From Bog-756 sp963837805 (GTDB lineage Bacteria > Actinomycetota > Acidimicrobiia > Acidimicrobiales > RAAP-2): a stretch of 64,000 nucleotides of DNA. The DNA is taken from contig CAWIOU010000003.1 of NCBI GenBank assembly GCA_963837805.1, positions 160,451-224,450 of the forward strand, in the 5' to 3' direction. Position numbers and translations under genes: made by a program. The notes under the pieces are model-generated. The model was given only the letters and a program-made list of their open reading frames with translations. It ran no database searches and was not told where the DNA came from. Every line of letters starts with the position of its first letter. Positions within the stretch are counted from its first letter, which is position 1. Shown here one piece after another: positions 8,584-17,316 of the stretch.

Positions 8584-10338
8584 CTAGGGCGACTGCTCCT
8601 CGCCACCTGGGCCATGGGCGGCAATCCAGTCCAGGGCGTCTCGATTGGCTCGTTTCACGGCCGCCCCGACCCGTTCGTCACCAATGTAGATATTCTCTCG
8701 TCCGACGATTGAAGTGACTCCGGCCAGCTCGAGCTGCTCTTGTACCCGGTCGCTGGCTGAAACGATGGCCAGTTTGCTCTCAACCGCAACAAGTGCTTCT
8801 GAATAACGGCTGAGCACATCCATAAAGGTGGTGTCCAGATCGGTACGACCCCGAAGGCGCAGGATCACGACACAATTGTGTGAGTCGGCGGTTACCTCGG
8901 GGAGTCCTGCCTCGAACACCGGTGCGGCCGCGAAGAAGAGGCTCCCATACGGTTGGAGCACAACCGCCTCGTTGGAGGGAAGCTGGTCCGGTGGGTCACC
9001 TTCGATGGTGTTGCCGTGAGCGTCGAATGTCCAGCGTTTGATAGTGACCTCATTCGACTGACGGACAACGTGGAGGATTATCGAAAGTCCCACCCCGACC
9101 ATCACCGCGTACTGGAGAGCGATGAGCATGGTGAGTACGAATGTTGTGGTCACCACAACCTTCTGCACCAGCCCGGTCTTCCAGACCGACCAGAGGTCGT
9201 CGGGCTTGATCGTCCGGAATCCGATCACCATCAGGAGGCCGGCCAACGCGGGCATGGCGATGTGGCCCACCAGGCCCGCGAAGACCAGGATGACAATGGC
9301 CATCACCACCGAGGAGAGCACTAGCGACATCCGGGTTCTTGCCCCTGCCACCTTGTTGAGGGCCGAGGCGGACATCGAGCCCCCTACGGGCATCCCCTGA
9401 AATACCCCAGACACCACATTGGCTACGCCTTGACCCGTGAAGTCACCCGAGGCGTCCGGGTAACTCCCGTCAGGATTGGGGAAGTTGGCCGAGACGGCAG
9501 CGCCCTGGACGAGGCCGACGAAAGCCAGTGATAGGGCGGGGAGCAGTAGGACGGGGACCAGTCCCAGAAGCGGAGCCTGCGGCAGGGGCAGCGATCGGGG
9601 AATGGCGCTCAAGTCATCCAAGATGGCCACATCGGTCAGATGAAAGATGGCCACCGTCGCGGAGGTGGCAACGACGGCCGCCACCAGGCCCAGGGCGCGG
9701 AGTTTGGTCCGCTCGAGGAGAATGATAAGGACGATGGTGGCGGCGCCGATCGCTACGCTGCCTCCGTGCAACTGGCCGGGGTGGATCACGGTGTTGATGG
9801 CCCGCACAACCCGGTTGGCTCCTTCCGCCTTGTATCCGGTGAAGTTGGAAAACTGACCGAGCACGATGTTGACGCCGACGGCACTGATGAAACCGACCAT
9901 GACGGCATTGGATACAAACCGGAGTGCCGAGCCGAGCTTCAGGAAACCGGCGATGATCATGATCAGGCCCGTAACCATGGCCAGGGTGAACAGGGCTCGG
10001 GTCGGTTCACTCGAGGTGTGGACGGCTGGGACATCGGAGATGATCACTGCCATCGCCCCGGTGGCTTGGACGGCCATGAACGAAGAACTGGTGGCAAACG
10101 ACCCCGACAACGTCCCGAACATGTACGCGTACAACCCCGACAGCGGGTTCACTCCGGCCAGTAACCCGGCGGCCAATCCGTCGGGGACGCTCTCAACTCC
10201 CAGCACCAGACCAGCGACGGCATCGTCACCCAGCGTCTGCCGACGGATCTGGAATCGACGGGTCAAGCCGGGAACACCGCCCAGAGGCCGCCGTCCACGT
10301 CTGCCCCGCCCCCCCAAGATCCTCGACAGAGCGGGCAT
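8584..10338 (-). CDS. SulP/SLC26-family anion transporter with STAS domain
   Basis: A 584-residue membrane protein. The first ~430 residues hold many helices, including the SulP signature region (DAVAGLVLGVESVPDGLAAGLLAGVNP split over helices 1-2, then GLYAYMFGTLSG). A soluble STAS domain covers about residues 455-565 (VLQPYGSLFFAAA, VVILRLRGRTDLDTTF). The family moves sulfate, bicarbonate or other anions across the inner membrane. An arylsulfatase lies 257 bases upstream on the same strand, which favours sulfate as cargo; this is inference from context. The start ATG 10338 is the only good candidate. Confidence 0.9.
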   Translation of the reverse strand: MPALSRILGGRGRRGRRPLGGVPGLTRRFQIRRQTLGDDAVAGLVLGVESVPDGLAAGLLAGVNPLSGLYAYMFGTLSGSFATSSSFMAVQATGAMAVIISDVPAVHTSSEPTRALFTLAMVTGLIMIIAGFLKLGSALRFVSNAVMVGFISAVGVNIVLGQFSNFTGYKAEGANRVVRAINTVIHPGQLHGGSVAIGAATIVLIILLERTKLRALGLVAAVVATSATVAIFHLTDVAILDDLSAIPRSLPLPQAPLLGLVPVLLLPALSLAFVGLVQGAAVSANFPNPDGSYPDASGDFTGQGVANVVSGVFQGMPVGGSMSASALNKVAGARTRMSLVLSSVVMAIVILVFAGLVGHIAMPALAGLLMVIGFRTIKPDDLWSVWKTGLVQKVVVTTTFVLTMLIALQYAVMVGVGLSIILHVVRQSNEVTIKRWTFDAHGNTIEGDPPDQLPSNEAVVLQPYGSLFFAAAPVFEAGLPEVTADSHNCVVILRLRGRTDLDTTFMDVLSRYSEALVAVESKLAIVSASDRVQEQLELAGVTSIVGRENIYIGDERVGAAVKRANRDALDWIAAHGPGGEEQSP

Positions 10339-10595
10339 TCGGCTCGGGCCCTCATAGCAGCGACGGACGATTGCTTACTTTGTGACTGATCGGTCGATCA
10401 TTGAGGAGACAATGCCAGCGTTCGGCCTTCCGGGTGCGATATCAGCGCTCGGGCCAAGGCGTTGAGATGCCTTGACCGGTGTACCAATAGAGGCGCCCCG
10501 CAATCGAGGACCGCCTTAAGGTCCTCGCGTGCGGCCTGTGCCGAAGCACCAGGACATCGGTCTGACCGATTGGCATCACTGGTCGTTCAGCGTTG

Positions 10596-13004
10596 TCATT
10601 CGGACAGTGCGTGCACTGTTCGCCCGTGCTGCTCGGCTGTATGGACATCTAATTCGTCTTGATCGGTGACATGTGGGTTGATGTCGAACACCACTTTCTT
10701 GACGGTGCCGGTGAAAGCAAATGGCTTTTTGTCCTCATAGGCGAGGTCTACCACCCCACCGTTATCGCGACCGATGTCCATCCCGGCGTACCCCGAGAAC
10801 CGGATCGGCACGCTGTGGTCCATTCGGCCCTTGCCGACCTGCCGGTCGTCGATGAACAGCGTTACATCGCCTCCCGTTGCGGGTTTGGCGTCATCAGCGG
10901 CGAACTCCATTCGCACCGTGACTTCCCCTGGTGGCAGATCCTCTTCGGCAGCCTGCTTGAAGATGAATACCCCCATCATCGAGTAGGTGTGAATGAGTTT
11001 GCCGTCCATGACATAGAGCACGAAGCCCCCGAGATGGTCGGCTTCGGCCACGATCACCCCTTCGGCGCCCCCCTCTGGGATGACAAGATCGGCGGTGATG
11101 GTGTAGGACCGGTTGTAGATCCGCGGGATCATCCCCGGCATCACGTTTTGGACGTCGCCGCGGTACTCGTATGTCGTCTTGTCCGGAATCGGAGGCAGAA
11201 TGCCGAAGAATGTCGAGAGTGCCCCAAGCAGAGGTAATACCTTGTACTTCTCCGCCTCCTCCCAGAACAAGTCCTTGAGTTCCTGAACTTTTTCGGGATG
11301 CTGGGCAGCAACGTCCTTCGCCTGCGAGAAGTCGCCGGGTAGGTAGTAAAGCTCCGCCGGCTCCGCGTCGGGGTTCCAGACCCCTGGTGCGTAGGGGGCC
11401 AGCGCTTCGGGGGTGAGCACCCACGGAATCCGCTCGGTCTTCATGGCCAGCCACCAGCCGTCCTTGTACATTCCGCGGTTGCCAAGGGTCTCGAAGTACT
11501 GCTGTGTGCGGTGCTCGGGGGCGGCTCCGTCGGTGAAGGAAGCCGCAAAGGACGAGCCATGCATCGGCTCCTGGTCGATCCCGTCGACAGTGGCGGGCTC
11601 TGGGATGCCCGCGACCGACAGTATGGTCGGGCCGACGTCGATGACGTGGGCGAACTGGGAGCGCAGCTCTCCGGCACCCTTGATGCGATCGGGCCACTGC
11701 ACGACCATCGGATTGCGGGTTCCGCCGAGATGTGAGCCGACCTGCTTGCCCCACTGGAAAGGTGTGGCGCCCGCCCAGGCCCATGCCGCCGAATAGTGCG
11801 GGTCCATCATGGCGCTGCCCCATTCTTCGAGGCCGCCGTAACGTTCGGCCAGTTGGAGTTGTATCTCGTCGGTGAGCGGGATTCCATTTTGCATCGTGAG
11901 CTCGTTGAATGATCCGGTGATAGTGCCCTCCATGCTGGCCCCGTTGTCGCCCCAGATCCACAGAATGAGGGTGTCATCGAGTTCGCCCAACTCCGCGATG
12001 GCGTCGATGACCCGGCCGACGTTGTAGTCGGCATTTTCCGAAAAGCCGGAATAGACCTCCATCTGACGGGCGTAGAACACTTTCAGTTTGTCCGGGAGGT
12101 CGTCCCACGCGGGGAAGGCCTTGTCTCGGGGGGTGAGCACAGTATCGGCAGGAATCACCCCGAGTTCCTTTTGCCGGGCGAAGATCTCCTCACGCAACCT
12201 GTCCCAACCCTGGTCGAACTTGCCCTTGTACTTGTCGGCCCATGTCCTCGTGACGTGGTGGGGGGCGTGGCTGCAGCCGGTGGAGTAATAGACGAAGAAT
12301 GGCTTGTCCGCGTCCTGGGCCCGGACCGCGTGCAACCATTCGATGGTCCGATCGGCCATGGCGTCGGGAAAATAGAACGGTTCGTCGGAGTCGTAGTACT
12401 TGTCAGGCGTGCCGATGATCTTTTGGTTTTCGGCCAGGCAGGGATCCCACTGGCTCGATCCTCCGCCGAGAATCCCGTAGAAGTGGTCGAACCCCCAAGC
12501 GTTGGGCCACCGGTCGAATGGGCCGGCGGCGCCCTGCTGCCCATCGGGGGTCAGGTGCCATTTTCCGAATATGGCGGTGCTGTAGCCGTTGTCCCTGAGG
12601 ATCCGCGGGAGTGGTGCACAATCGCGTGGCAGGTTCGCCGAGTACCCCGGGAAGCCACCTGCGAACTCACCGATCGAGCCGAACCCCACCGCATGGTTAT
12701 TGCGCCCGGTCAGCAATGCAGCTCGGGTCGGTGAGCAAAGCGCGGTGACATGGAGCCGGTTGTAGCGAAGCCCCTGCTCGGCAACCCGAGACAAGTTGGG
12801 CGTCTCGATCGGGCCACCGAACGTGCTCGGGTTCCCAAACCCTGCGTCATCGATCAAGACCAGAAGGATGTTTGGCGCGCCCTCGGGCGGTGTCGGGTGG
12901 CCCATCAGGTTCCAGTCGGGTTGCGAACCGTCCAACGTCCTACCTATCGTTCCCGCGAATGGAGGCCTACGGATCGGGAGATGGCTGCGATCGACGTCGC
13001 TCAT
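10596..13004 (-). CDS. Arylsulfatase (formylglycine-dependent, type I)
   Basis: An 802-residue protein starting at ATG 13004, set by AAGGAGG 10-16 bases upstream; a 49-codon upstream extension is dropped. The N terminus has the metal-binding pair in LLVLIDDAGFG (D52, D53). The signature CSPTRAALLTG has Cys90, the residue converted to formylglycine by an FGE enzyme. Later parts include IFGKWHLTP and LILWIWGDNGAS. The length and C-terminal beta-rich extension resemble the ~790-residue mycobacterial arylsulfatases. It hydrolyses sulfate esters. No signal peptide is seen, so it is probably cytoplasmic. The SulP transporter downstream suggests joint sulfur use. No FGE gene is in the window. Confidence 0.95.
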   Translation of the reverse strand: MSDVDRSHLPIRRPPFAGTIGRTLDGSQPDWNLMGHPTPPEGAPNILLVLIDDAGFGNPSTFGGPIETPNLSRVAEQGLRYNRLHVTALCSPTRAALLTGRNNHAVGFGSIGEFAGGFPGYSANLPRDCAPLPRILRDNGYSTAIFGKWHLTPDGQQGAAGPFDRWPNAWGFDHFYGILGGGSSQWDPCLAENQKIIGTPDKYYDSDEPFYFPDAMADRTIEWLHAVRAQDADKPFFVYYSTGCSHAPHHVTRTWADKYKGKFDQGWDRLREEIFARQKELGVIPADTVLTPRDKAFPAWDDLPDKLKVFYARQMEVYSGFSENADYNVGRVIDAIAELGELDDTLILWIWGDNGASMEGTITGSFNELTMQNGIPLTDEIQLQLAERYGGLEEWGSAMMDPHYSAAWAWAGATPFQWGKQVGSHLGGTRNPMVVQWPDRIKGAGELRSQFAHVIDVGPTILSVAGIPEPATVDGIDQEPMHGSSFAASFTDGAAPEHRTQQYFETLGNRGMYKDGWWLAMKTERIPWVLTPEALAPYAPGVWNPDAEPAELYYLPGDFSQAKDVAAQHPEKVQELKDLFWEEAEKYKVLPLLGALSTFFGILPPIPDKTTYEYRGDVQNVMPGMIPRIYNRSYTITADLVIPEGGAEGVIVAEADHLGGFVLYVMDGKLIHTYSMMGVFIFKQAAEEDLPPGEVTVRMEFAADDAKPATGGDVTLFIDDRQVGKGRMDHSVPIRFSGYAGMDIGRDNGGVVDLAYEDKKPFAFTGTVKKVVFDINPHVTDQDELDVHTAEQHGRTVHALSE

Positions 13005-13256
13005 GGTTGTCGTCCTCCTTGGTCGTGGCGGATTCCTGGCGCGCCCTTGGTAATGGCGGCCACGGCGTTGTTGTGGTGGTGGGTGTGACTCTTGACAATG
13101 TCTGAAGGGTGCGGCAAACAGGGGGGTCGCGATGGCCACCTTGTCGAGCATGACTCCGCGACGAAGGAGTCAACCGGACTCGGCTCGGCTACGCCGAGAC
13201 TCACCGCCAGGGACGTGGGCCGACACTGAGCCTGCGAGTCAGTTGGCACGGATCGA

Positions 13257-13472
13257 TCAATCCGGCGCATCACCCTCCCTTCGCACGTCGACGAGTTCGA
13301 GTCCGAGGGCCCGAATCCGTTCGATCACACCGTGCAAAGCAGCCTGGTCCGGAAGGTCGGCCCGCAAGGTCGTGAGCCCGTCCTTGGTGGAAAGATCGAA
13401 ATCATTGAATGCCGCCCGCACGGCTTTGCCAGCCTCACCCTGGAAGGTGAGGGCGTAGGTGATCGGTTCCAT
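13257..13472 (-). CDS. Small conserved actinobacterial protein, unknown function
   Basis: A 71-residue protein starting at ATG 13472 (MEPITYALTFQGEAGKAVRAA). Two halves are visible: an N-terminal strand-helix segment ending FNDFDLST, and LTTLRADLPDQAALHGVIERIRALGLELVDVRRE. The second half looks like a small alpha-beta, ACT-like fold. Small proteins with this layout recur in actinobacteria, often without assigned function. It is divergent from the MalT-like regulator, with 88 bases between the two starts, so they may share a control region. A longer upstream frame is not supported. Confidence 0.6.
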   Translation of the reverse strand: MEPITYALTFQGEAGKAVRAAFNDFDLSTKDGLTTLRADLPDQAALHGVIERIRALGLELVDVRREGDAPD

Positions 13473-13560
13473 AGGGCAATTGTCAGTGTGCACCGTTGCC
13501 AACTCACTGTCCTCACCCCGGAAAGGGTGATTGGGCGATGGCCTTGGTAGCATCCCCTCT

Positions 13561-16143
13561 GTGACCGGCGCCAGGCCGGCGATAACCAAGTTCGCCCCGC
13601 CGATGGTCCCGAATACCGTCGTCAGACGGCCGGGCCTCCTGAGCAGGCTCGATGCAGCCGCTCAGCATCCCTGCACGCTCGTCGCGGGAAGCCCTGGGGC
13701 GGGTAAGTCCGTGCTGCTTTCCTCCTGGGTCGCCGAGCGCCCGGAAGGCCGATGCGCCTGGATCTCGTGCGACCGGTGGGATTACGACGAGGTTCGGCTC
13801 TGGACCTCCATCGCCTCAGCGATCGACAACCTGGAGCCCGGTTCTACGGTCGACACGCTCGATGTCCTCCTGGAAGATCCCGACAGCATCGAAGACGCGG
13901 TGGCCTCGCTGGTGAACGAACTGGCGACACGACCAGGACCGATGTGGCTGATCCTTGACGATCTCCACGTCGTCCCTTCTGCGGCTCTCGGTGGACTCGC
14001 CACCTTCGTGGAGCGACTGCCACCCGGGTTTCACGTGGTGATCGCCAGCCGAATCGACCCCATGCTGCCGCTCCAGCGGTGGCGGGCCCGGGACCAGCTG
14101 GGCGAGATCCGAGACGCCGACCTCCGGCTCGGTGAACGTGATGTCGCACTGTTGATGAAAAACTTTGGATTGAACCTCTCCGATGGCGACGTCAGCAGCC
14201 TCACCGGCCGCACTGAGGGTTGGCTCGCAGGCTTGCAGCTGGCCGCGCTGTCTATTCGGCAGGGGGAAGATCCACACTCCTTCATTCGCCGGTTCGCGGG
14301 TAGCGAGCAGGTGGTCGCCGACTTCCTGGTGGAGGAGGTGCTCGATCAACAGTCCCGACGGATGGTCGAGTTCTTAGAAGCCACCTCAGTGGTAGACGAA
14401 TTCGATGCCGAGCTGGCAAACGTCCTGCTGGGCGATGGCGACGCCGCTCATTTGCTACGCGAAGCAATGTATGCCGGCCTGTTCATTTCGCCGCTCGGTG
14501 GAGATCCGAGCCGCTACCGCTATCACCAGCTCTTTCGAGAACTGCTGCACGCTCGGCTGGCCGAGGATTCGCGCCATGCCCAGCAACTGCATGCACGCGC
14601 CGGCGAATGGTACGAAAAGACAGGCCAGTACGTGTTGGCCGTCGATCAGTTCGTGCGAGCCCGAGACCTCAGTCGCGCCTTTGGCATCCTGCACGAGCAC
14701 GTGGCCCACGACTGGTTCGCCAACAACCCCACCGATTCCGAAGCCTGGCTGGGTCGCCTCTCTGACGACGATGTCAGAACCCACCGGGGCCGCATGGTCG
14801 ATTACGCAATCGCCCTCGGCTTGGCGGGGAAAGTCGAAGAACAGGGCCGATGGCTGGCTCTGGCCTCGAGTCAGGGCAGCGACAATGCTGACGGGGAGAG
14901 CTCCTTCGACCTCAGGATGGCCGCGGCCACCGCGCACTGGCACGGGATGCGTGGGGAACCTGAACCCGCCATCGCATTTGAGCGCGACGTCGTTCCTCGC
15001 GTGAAGCCGGGCACGAACTTCGTTATTGACCAATTCCCCATCGTCTCCGCCCGAGCCCACCTCTACAACGGGCAGCCAACCGCGGCCATCACCACCTGCG
15101 AGCGCGGGCTCACCGTTGCCGACCCTGTCTCCCGCGCCGTCCTGTTGGGAATTCGAGCGCGGGCCATGTTCGAACTCGGACAGCTGCATCTTGCCCGTCA
15201 GGCTGCAGAGGAAGCTACCGATGTGGCGCGCAGGTCCGGGCTTGAGCACCATGTGGGCCTCTTCGATGCCCTCCTCACCCTGGGCGGACTCAACCTCGAA
15301 GCCGACCAGCTCGATGAGGCGGAGCGTCTCATCGAAGAGGCCACTCGGCGTTCTGAACGGATCCGACCCCCCTTTACCGTGATGGCCCTCGTCGAGAGGG
15401 CGGCTCTCCTTCGGGCCAGGGGACAACTCATCGAAGCTCTGGCGATACTCGAGCAAGGGAGAGCAGTCCTGCCGGCCGGGGTCGTCTCCCCTCTCTACCA
15501 CCGGGCGGACGCCCTCGAAGCGATCATTCGCGTCGACATCGGGGAGCCTGAGCACGCCTTGGCCCTGGCCCGAGCGCTCCCCCCCACGCCGCGTCGGCGC
15601 CTCATCGAAGCAACGGCGTTGCTGTCCCTGGGGGAGACAAAGAGAGCCGATGAGACATCGGCAGGTATTGATCTCCCCGACGACGACATCCGACTGGCCC
15701 TCGAGCTCTCTGTCGTTAGGGCAGAGGTGCAGCGGCAGAGGGGCCCGACCGATCACGCAGGTCTACAGCACATCATCGAGATCGCACGTGTCCACGGCTT
15801 CCTCCGAACAGTCCTCGACGGGCCCAGCGGCCTCCTCAGCGATTTGGTCGCCCTGCTGGTGCGCTCTCCCCGCGACGACTACTCCGACTCGTTGCTCGCC
15901 GCGGCCCAACGCGTCCAAGCACGCCACGCTGCCGGCCCCGCTCCGGGAGGCGCCGCTCTGAGCGAGCGGGAGCAGGAAGTTCTGCACTGCCTGCAGACCC
16001 GCCTCACGACCAGGGAGATCACAGGCGAGCTCTATATTTCCATGAACACGCTCAAATCCCACCTCAAGAGCATCAATCGCAAACTCGGTGCGTCCTCGCG
16101 GTCCGATGCCGTCGCCCGCGCCAGGACCCTCGGACTGCTCTGA
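13561..16143 (+). CDS. MalT-like LuxR-family (STAND) transcriptional regulator
   Basis: About 860 residues from GTG 13561 (an ATG 10 codons earlier is possible). The N-terminal STAND NTPase has Walker A VAGSPGAGKSVLLSSW and a Walker B-like MWLILDDLHVV. A winged-helix and TPR-rich middle follows (QQLHARAGEWYEKTGQYVLAVDQF and many helical repeats). The C terminus is a LuxR helix-turn-helix: LSEREQEVLHCLQ, then TTREITGELYISMNTLKSHLKSI. Such LAL/MalT proteins oligomerise with ATP on binding an inducer and activate transcription. Its targets may be the co-directional genes that follow (16345-22175); this is inference. Confidence 0.92.
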   Translation: MTGARPAITKFAPPMVPNTVVRRPGLLSRLDAAAQHPCTLVAGSPGAGKSVLLSSWVAERPEGRCAWISCDRWDYDEVRLWTSIASAIDNLEPGSTVDTLDVLLEDPDSIEDAVASLVNELATRPGPMWLILDDLHVVPSAALGGLATFVERLPPGFHVVIASRIDPMLPLQRWRARDQLGEIRDADLRLGERDVALLMKNFGLNLSDGDVSSLTGRTEGWLAGLQLAALSIRQGEDPHSFIRRFAGSEQVVADFLVEEVLDQQSRRMVEFLEATSVVDEFDAELANVLLGDGDAAHLLREAMYAGLFISPLGGDPSRYRYHQLFRELLHARLAEDSRHAQQLHARAGEWYEKTGQYVLAVDQFVRARDLSRAFGILHEHVAHDWFANNPTDSEAWLGRLSDDDVRTHRGRMVDYAIALGLAGKVEEQGRWLALASSQGSDNADGESSFDLRMAAATAHWHGMRGEPEPAIAFERDVVPRVKPGTNFVIDQFPIVSARAHLYNGQPTAAITTCERGLTVADPVSRAVLLGIRARAMFELGQLHLARQAAEEATDVARRSGLEHHVGLFDALLTLGGLNLEADQLDEAERLIEEATRRSERIRPPFTVMALVERAALLRARGQLIEALAILEQGRAVLPAGVVSPLYHRADALEAIIRVDIGEPEHALALARALPPTPRRRLIEATALLSLGETKRADETSAGIDLPDDDIRLALELSVVRAEVQRQRGPTDHAGLQHIIEIARVHGFLRTVLDGPSGLLSDLVALLVRSPRDDYSDSLLAAAQRVQARHAAGPAPGGAALSEREQEVLHCLQTRLTTREITGELYISMNTLKSHLKSINRKLGASSRSDAVARARTLGLL

Positions 16144-16196
16144 GCCTGCTTCCGGCCCGCCTTCACGACCTCTCGTCACCGCGGCGCCCGTTGCAA

Positions 16197-16239
16197 TCAC
16201 CCCCAGAGGGGTGATGACTTGATGGTGGCAAAGTGCCAC
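16197..16239. promoter_or_regulatory. Two adjacent inverted repeats after the MalT-like gene
   Basis: TCACCCC and GGGGTGA (16197-16203 and 16208-16214, 4-base spacer) are followed by GTGGCA-AAG-TGCCAC (16225-16239). The first could act as a terminator-like hairpin for the upstream gene. The second looks like a protein-binding palindrome upstream of the cassette starting at 16345. Assignment is uncertain. Confidence 0.4.
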
Positions 16240-16344
16240 ACTCAGTGATGAGCGGGCCATAGATCAAAAAAACGGGAACCTCGGTGGGCCGCGAGTTGCC
16301 AATGCGAGCTGGATGCGCCCGATCGATAGTAGGAGGATTGGAAG

Positions 16345-16566
16345 TTGTTGGGTTACACATATCCCTTGTTGAACCTCTTTTGGACCGTATTGATCTTCTT
16401 CGGCGTCGCACTGATGTTCTTCTTCATCGTCTGGTGCTTCGTCGACAACTTCCGGCGCCGTGACCATCACGGCTGGGCAAAGTTCGGATGGACGATCTTC
16501 ATCCTGTTCTTCCCGATTCTCGGAGCCCTGGTTTACATCATCGCCCGCCCCGCCGACATCGAGTGA
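16345..16566 (+). CDS. Small two-helix membrane protein, PLDc_N-like
   Basis: A 73-residue protein with a TTG start at 16345 (or 16348), preceded by AGGAGG at 16331. Helix 1 is FWTVLIFFGVALMFFFIVW; a basic loop FRRRDHHGWAKFGW leads to helix 2 IFILFFPILGALVYIIARP. This loop and the P-x-LG-x-x-x-Y-x-x-x-RP ending match the small membrane domain found at the N terminus of cardiolipin synthases (PLDc_N) and in stand-alone stress-linked proteins. No catalytic part is present. It is the first gene of a tight cassette with the DUF6325 gene (16 bases) and 17040. Confidence 0.75.
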   Translation: MLGYTYPLLNLFWTVLIFFGVALMFFFIVWCFVDNFRRRDHHGWAKFGWTIFILFFPILGALVYIIARPADIE

Positions 16567-16582
16567 AAAGCGGAGGAACGAC

Positions 16583-17038
16583 ATGGCAACCGAAACAAAG
16601 ATCGACGAGTTGGGACCGGTGGACTACCTCGTCGTCGAGTTCCCCCCCGGGGGCTCGCACTTCACCGGTGAGATGGCGACCGAGCTCAGCAAACTCATCG
16701 ACGCCGGGACGGTGCGTCTGCTGGACCTGGTCATCCTGGCGAAAGACCAGGACGGCACAATTGACGCCATCGAGATGGAAGATCTCGAACACGTCGACGA
16801 GCTGAGGGTTGCCGAGACCCAACTCGCCGAGCTCCTTGCCGCCGAGGACATCGTGAACCTCGCTGCGGCCATGAAGCCGGGAACGGTAGCCGGTGTCCTG
16901 GTTTGGGAGAACACCTGGGCCGCTCCGTTCGCGTCGGCGGCCCGACGCTCCGGCGGCCAGCTCATCGCCAACGGGAGGATACCGATCCAGGCCATACTCG
17001 CCTCGCTTGAGTCGGAAGAGACAACCTCAGGAGGTTGA
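16583..17038 (+). CDS. DUF6325 family protein
   Basis: A 151-residue soluble protein starting at ATG 16583 with GGAGG 11 bases upstream. It starts with an acidic sequence and VDYLVVEFPPGGSHFTGEMA, followed by VRLLDLVILAKDQDG. An alanine-rich middle ends in VAGVLVWENTWAAPFASAAR and a RIPIQAIL helix. The pattern matches actinobacterial DUF6325/DUF1269-like proteins, whose biochemical role is unknown; they are often found with small membrane proteins in stress-linked loci. The gene is 16 bases after the membrane gene and its stop is 1 base before the next ATG, so it is co-translated. Confidence 0.75.
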   Translation: MATETKIDELGPVDYLVVEFPPGGSHFTGEMATELSKLIDAGTVRLLDLVILAKDQDGTIDAIEMEDLEHVDELRVAETQLAELLAAEDIVNLAAAMKPGTVAGVLVWENTWAAPFASAARRSGGQLIANGRIPIQAILASLESEETTSGG

Positions 17039-17039
17039 T

Positions 17040-17213
17040 ATGCCACTTCGACCCGCACGAGCAGCCCGCCGCGGCGTGATCGGTGCTCCCGTCGCCCGTA
17101 CGGCGGCCGTCGTGGGTACCGCAGCCGTAGTGACGCACGGTGTGCGTCGCCGCGAGGACCGGCGCGAAGATCGCCGGGACGACCGGCGCGAAGACCGAGA
17201 AGATAGACGCTAA
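17040..17213 (+). CDS. 57-residue protein with Arg/Asp/Glu-repeat tail
   Basis: ATG 17040 follows AGGAGG at 17030-17035, directly after the DUF6325 stop. The N-terminal half is basic and Ala-rich with a hydrophobic stretch (VIGAPVARTAAVVGTAAVVTHGV), possibly one membrane segment. The tail is built of RRED and DRRD units with no other residue types. Small proteins of this type accompany DUF6325 genes in actinobacteria. The charged tail would be unstructured and could bind a membrane or nucleic acid; I cannot say which. Confidence 0.65.
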   Translation: MPLRPARAARRGVIGAPVARTAAVVGTAAVVTHGVRRREDRREDRRDDRREDREDRR

Positions 17214-17316
17214 TTGCCGACGAGACGCCACGCGTCGTGCCTTGACCCCTCGGCCGGGGGGGCTCTCGAGGAGGCCGAGCGGCGCAGGATCGACCGTCAT
17301 ATCCGAAGGACTGCAC

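Noticed and set aside
14455..15756. 433-codon minus frame
   Set aside because: Shadow of the MalT-like regulator, which has clear domains on the plus strand.
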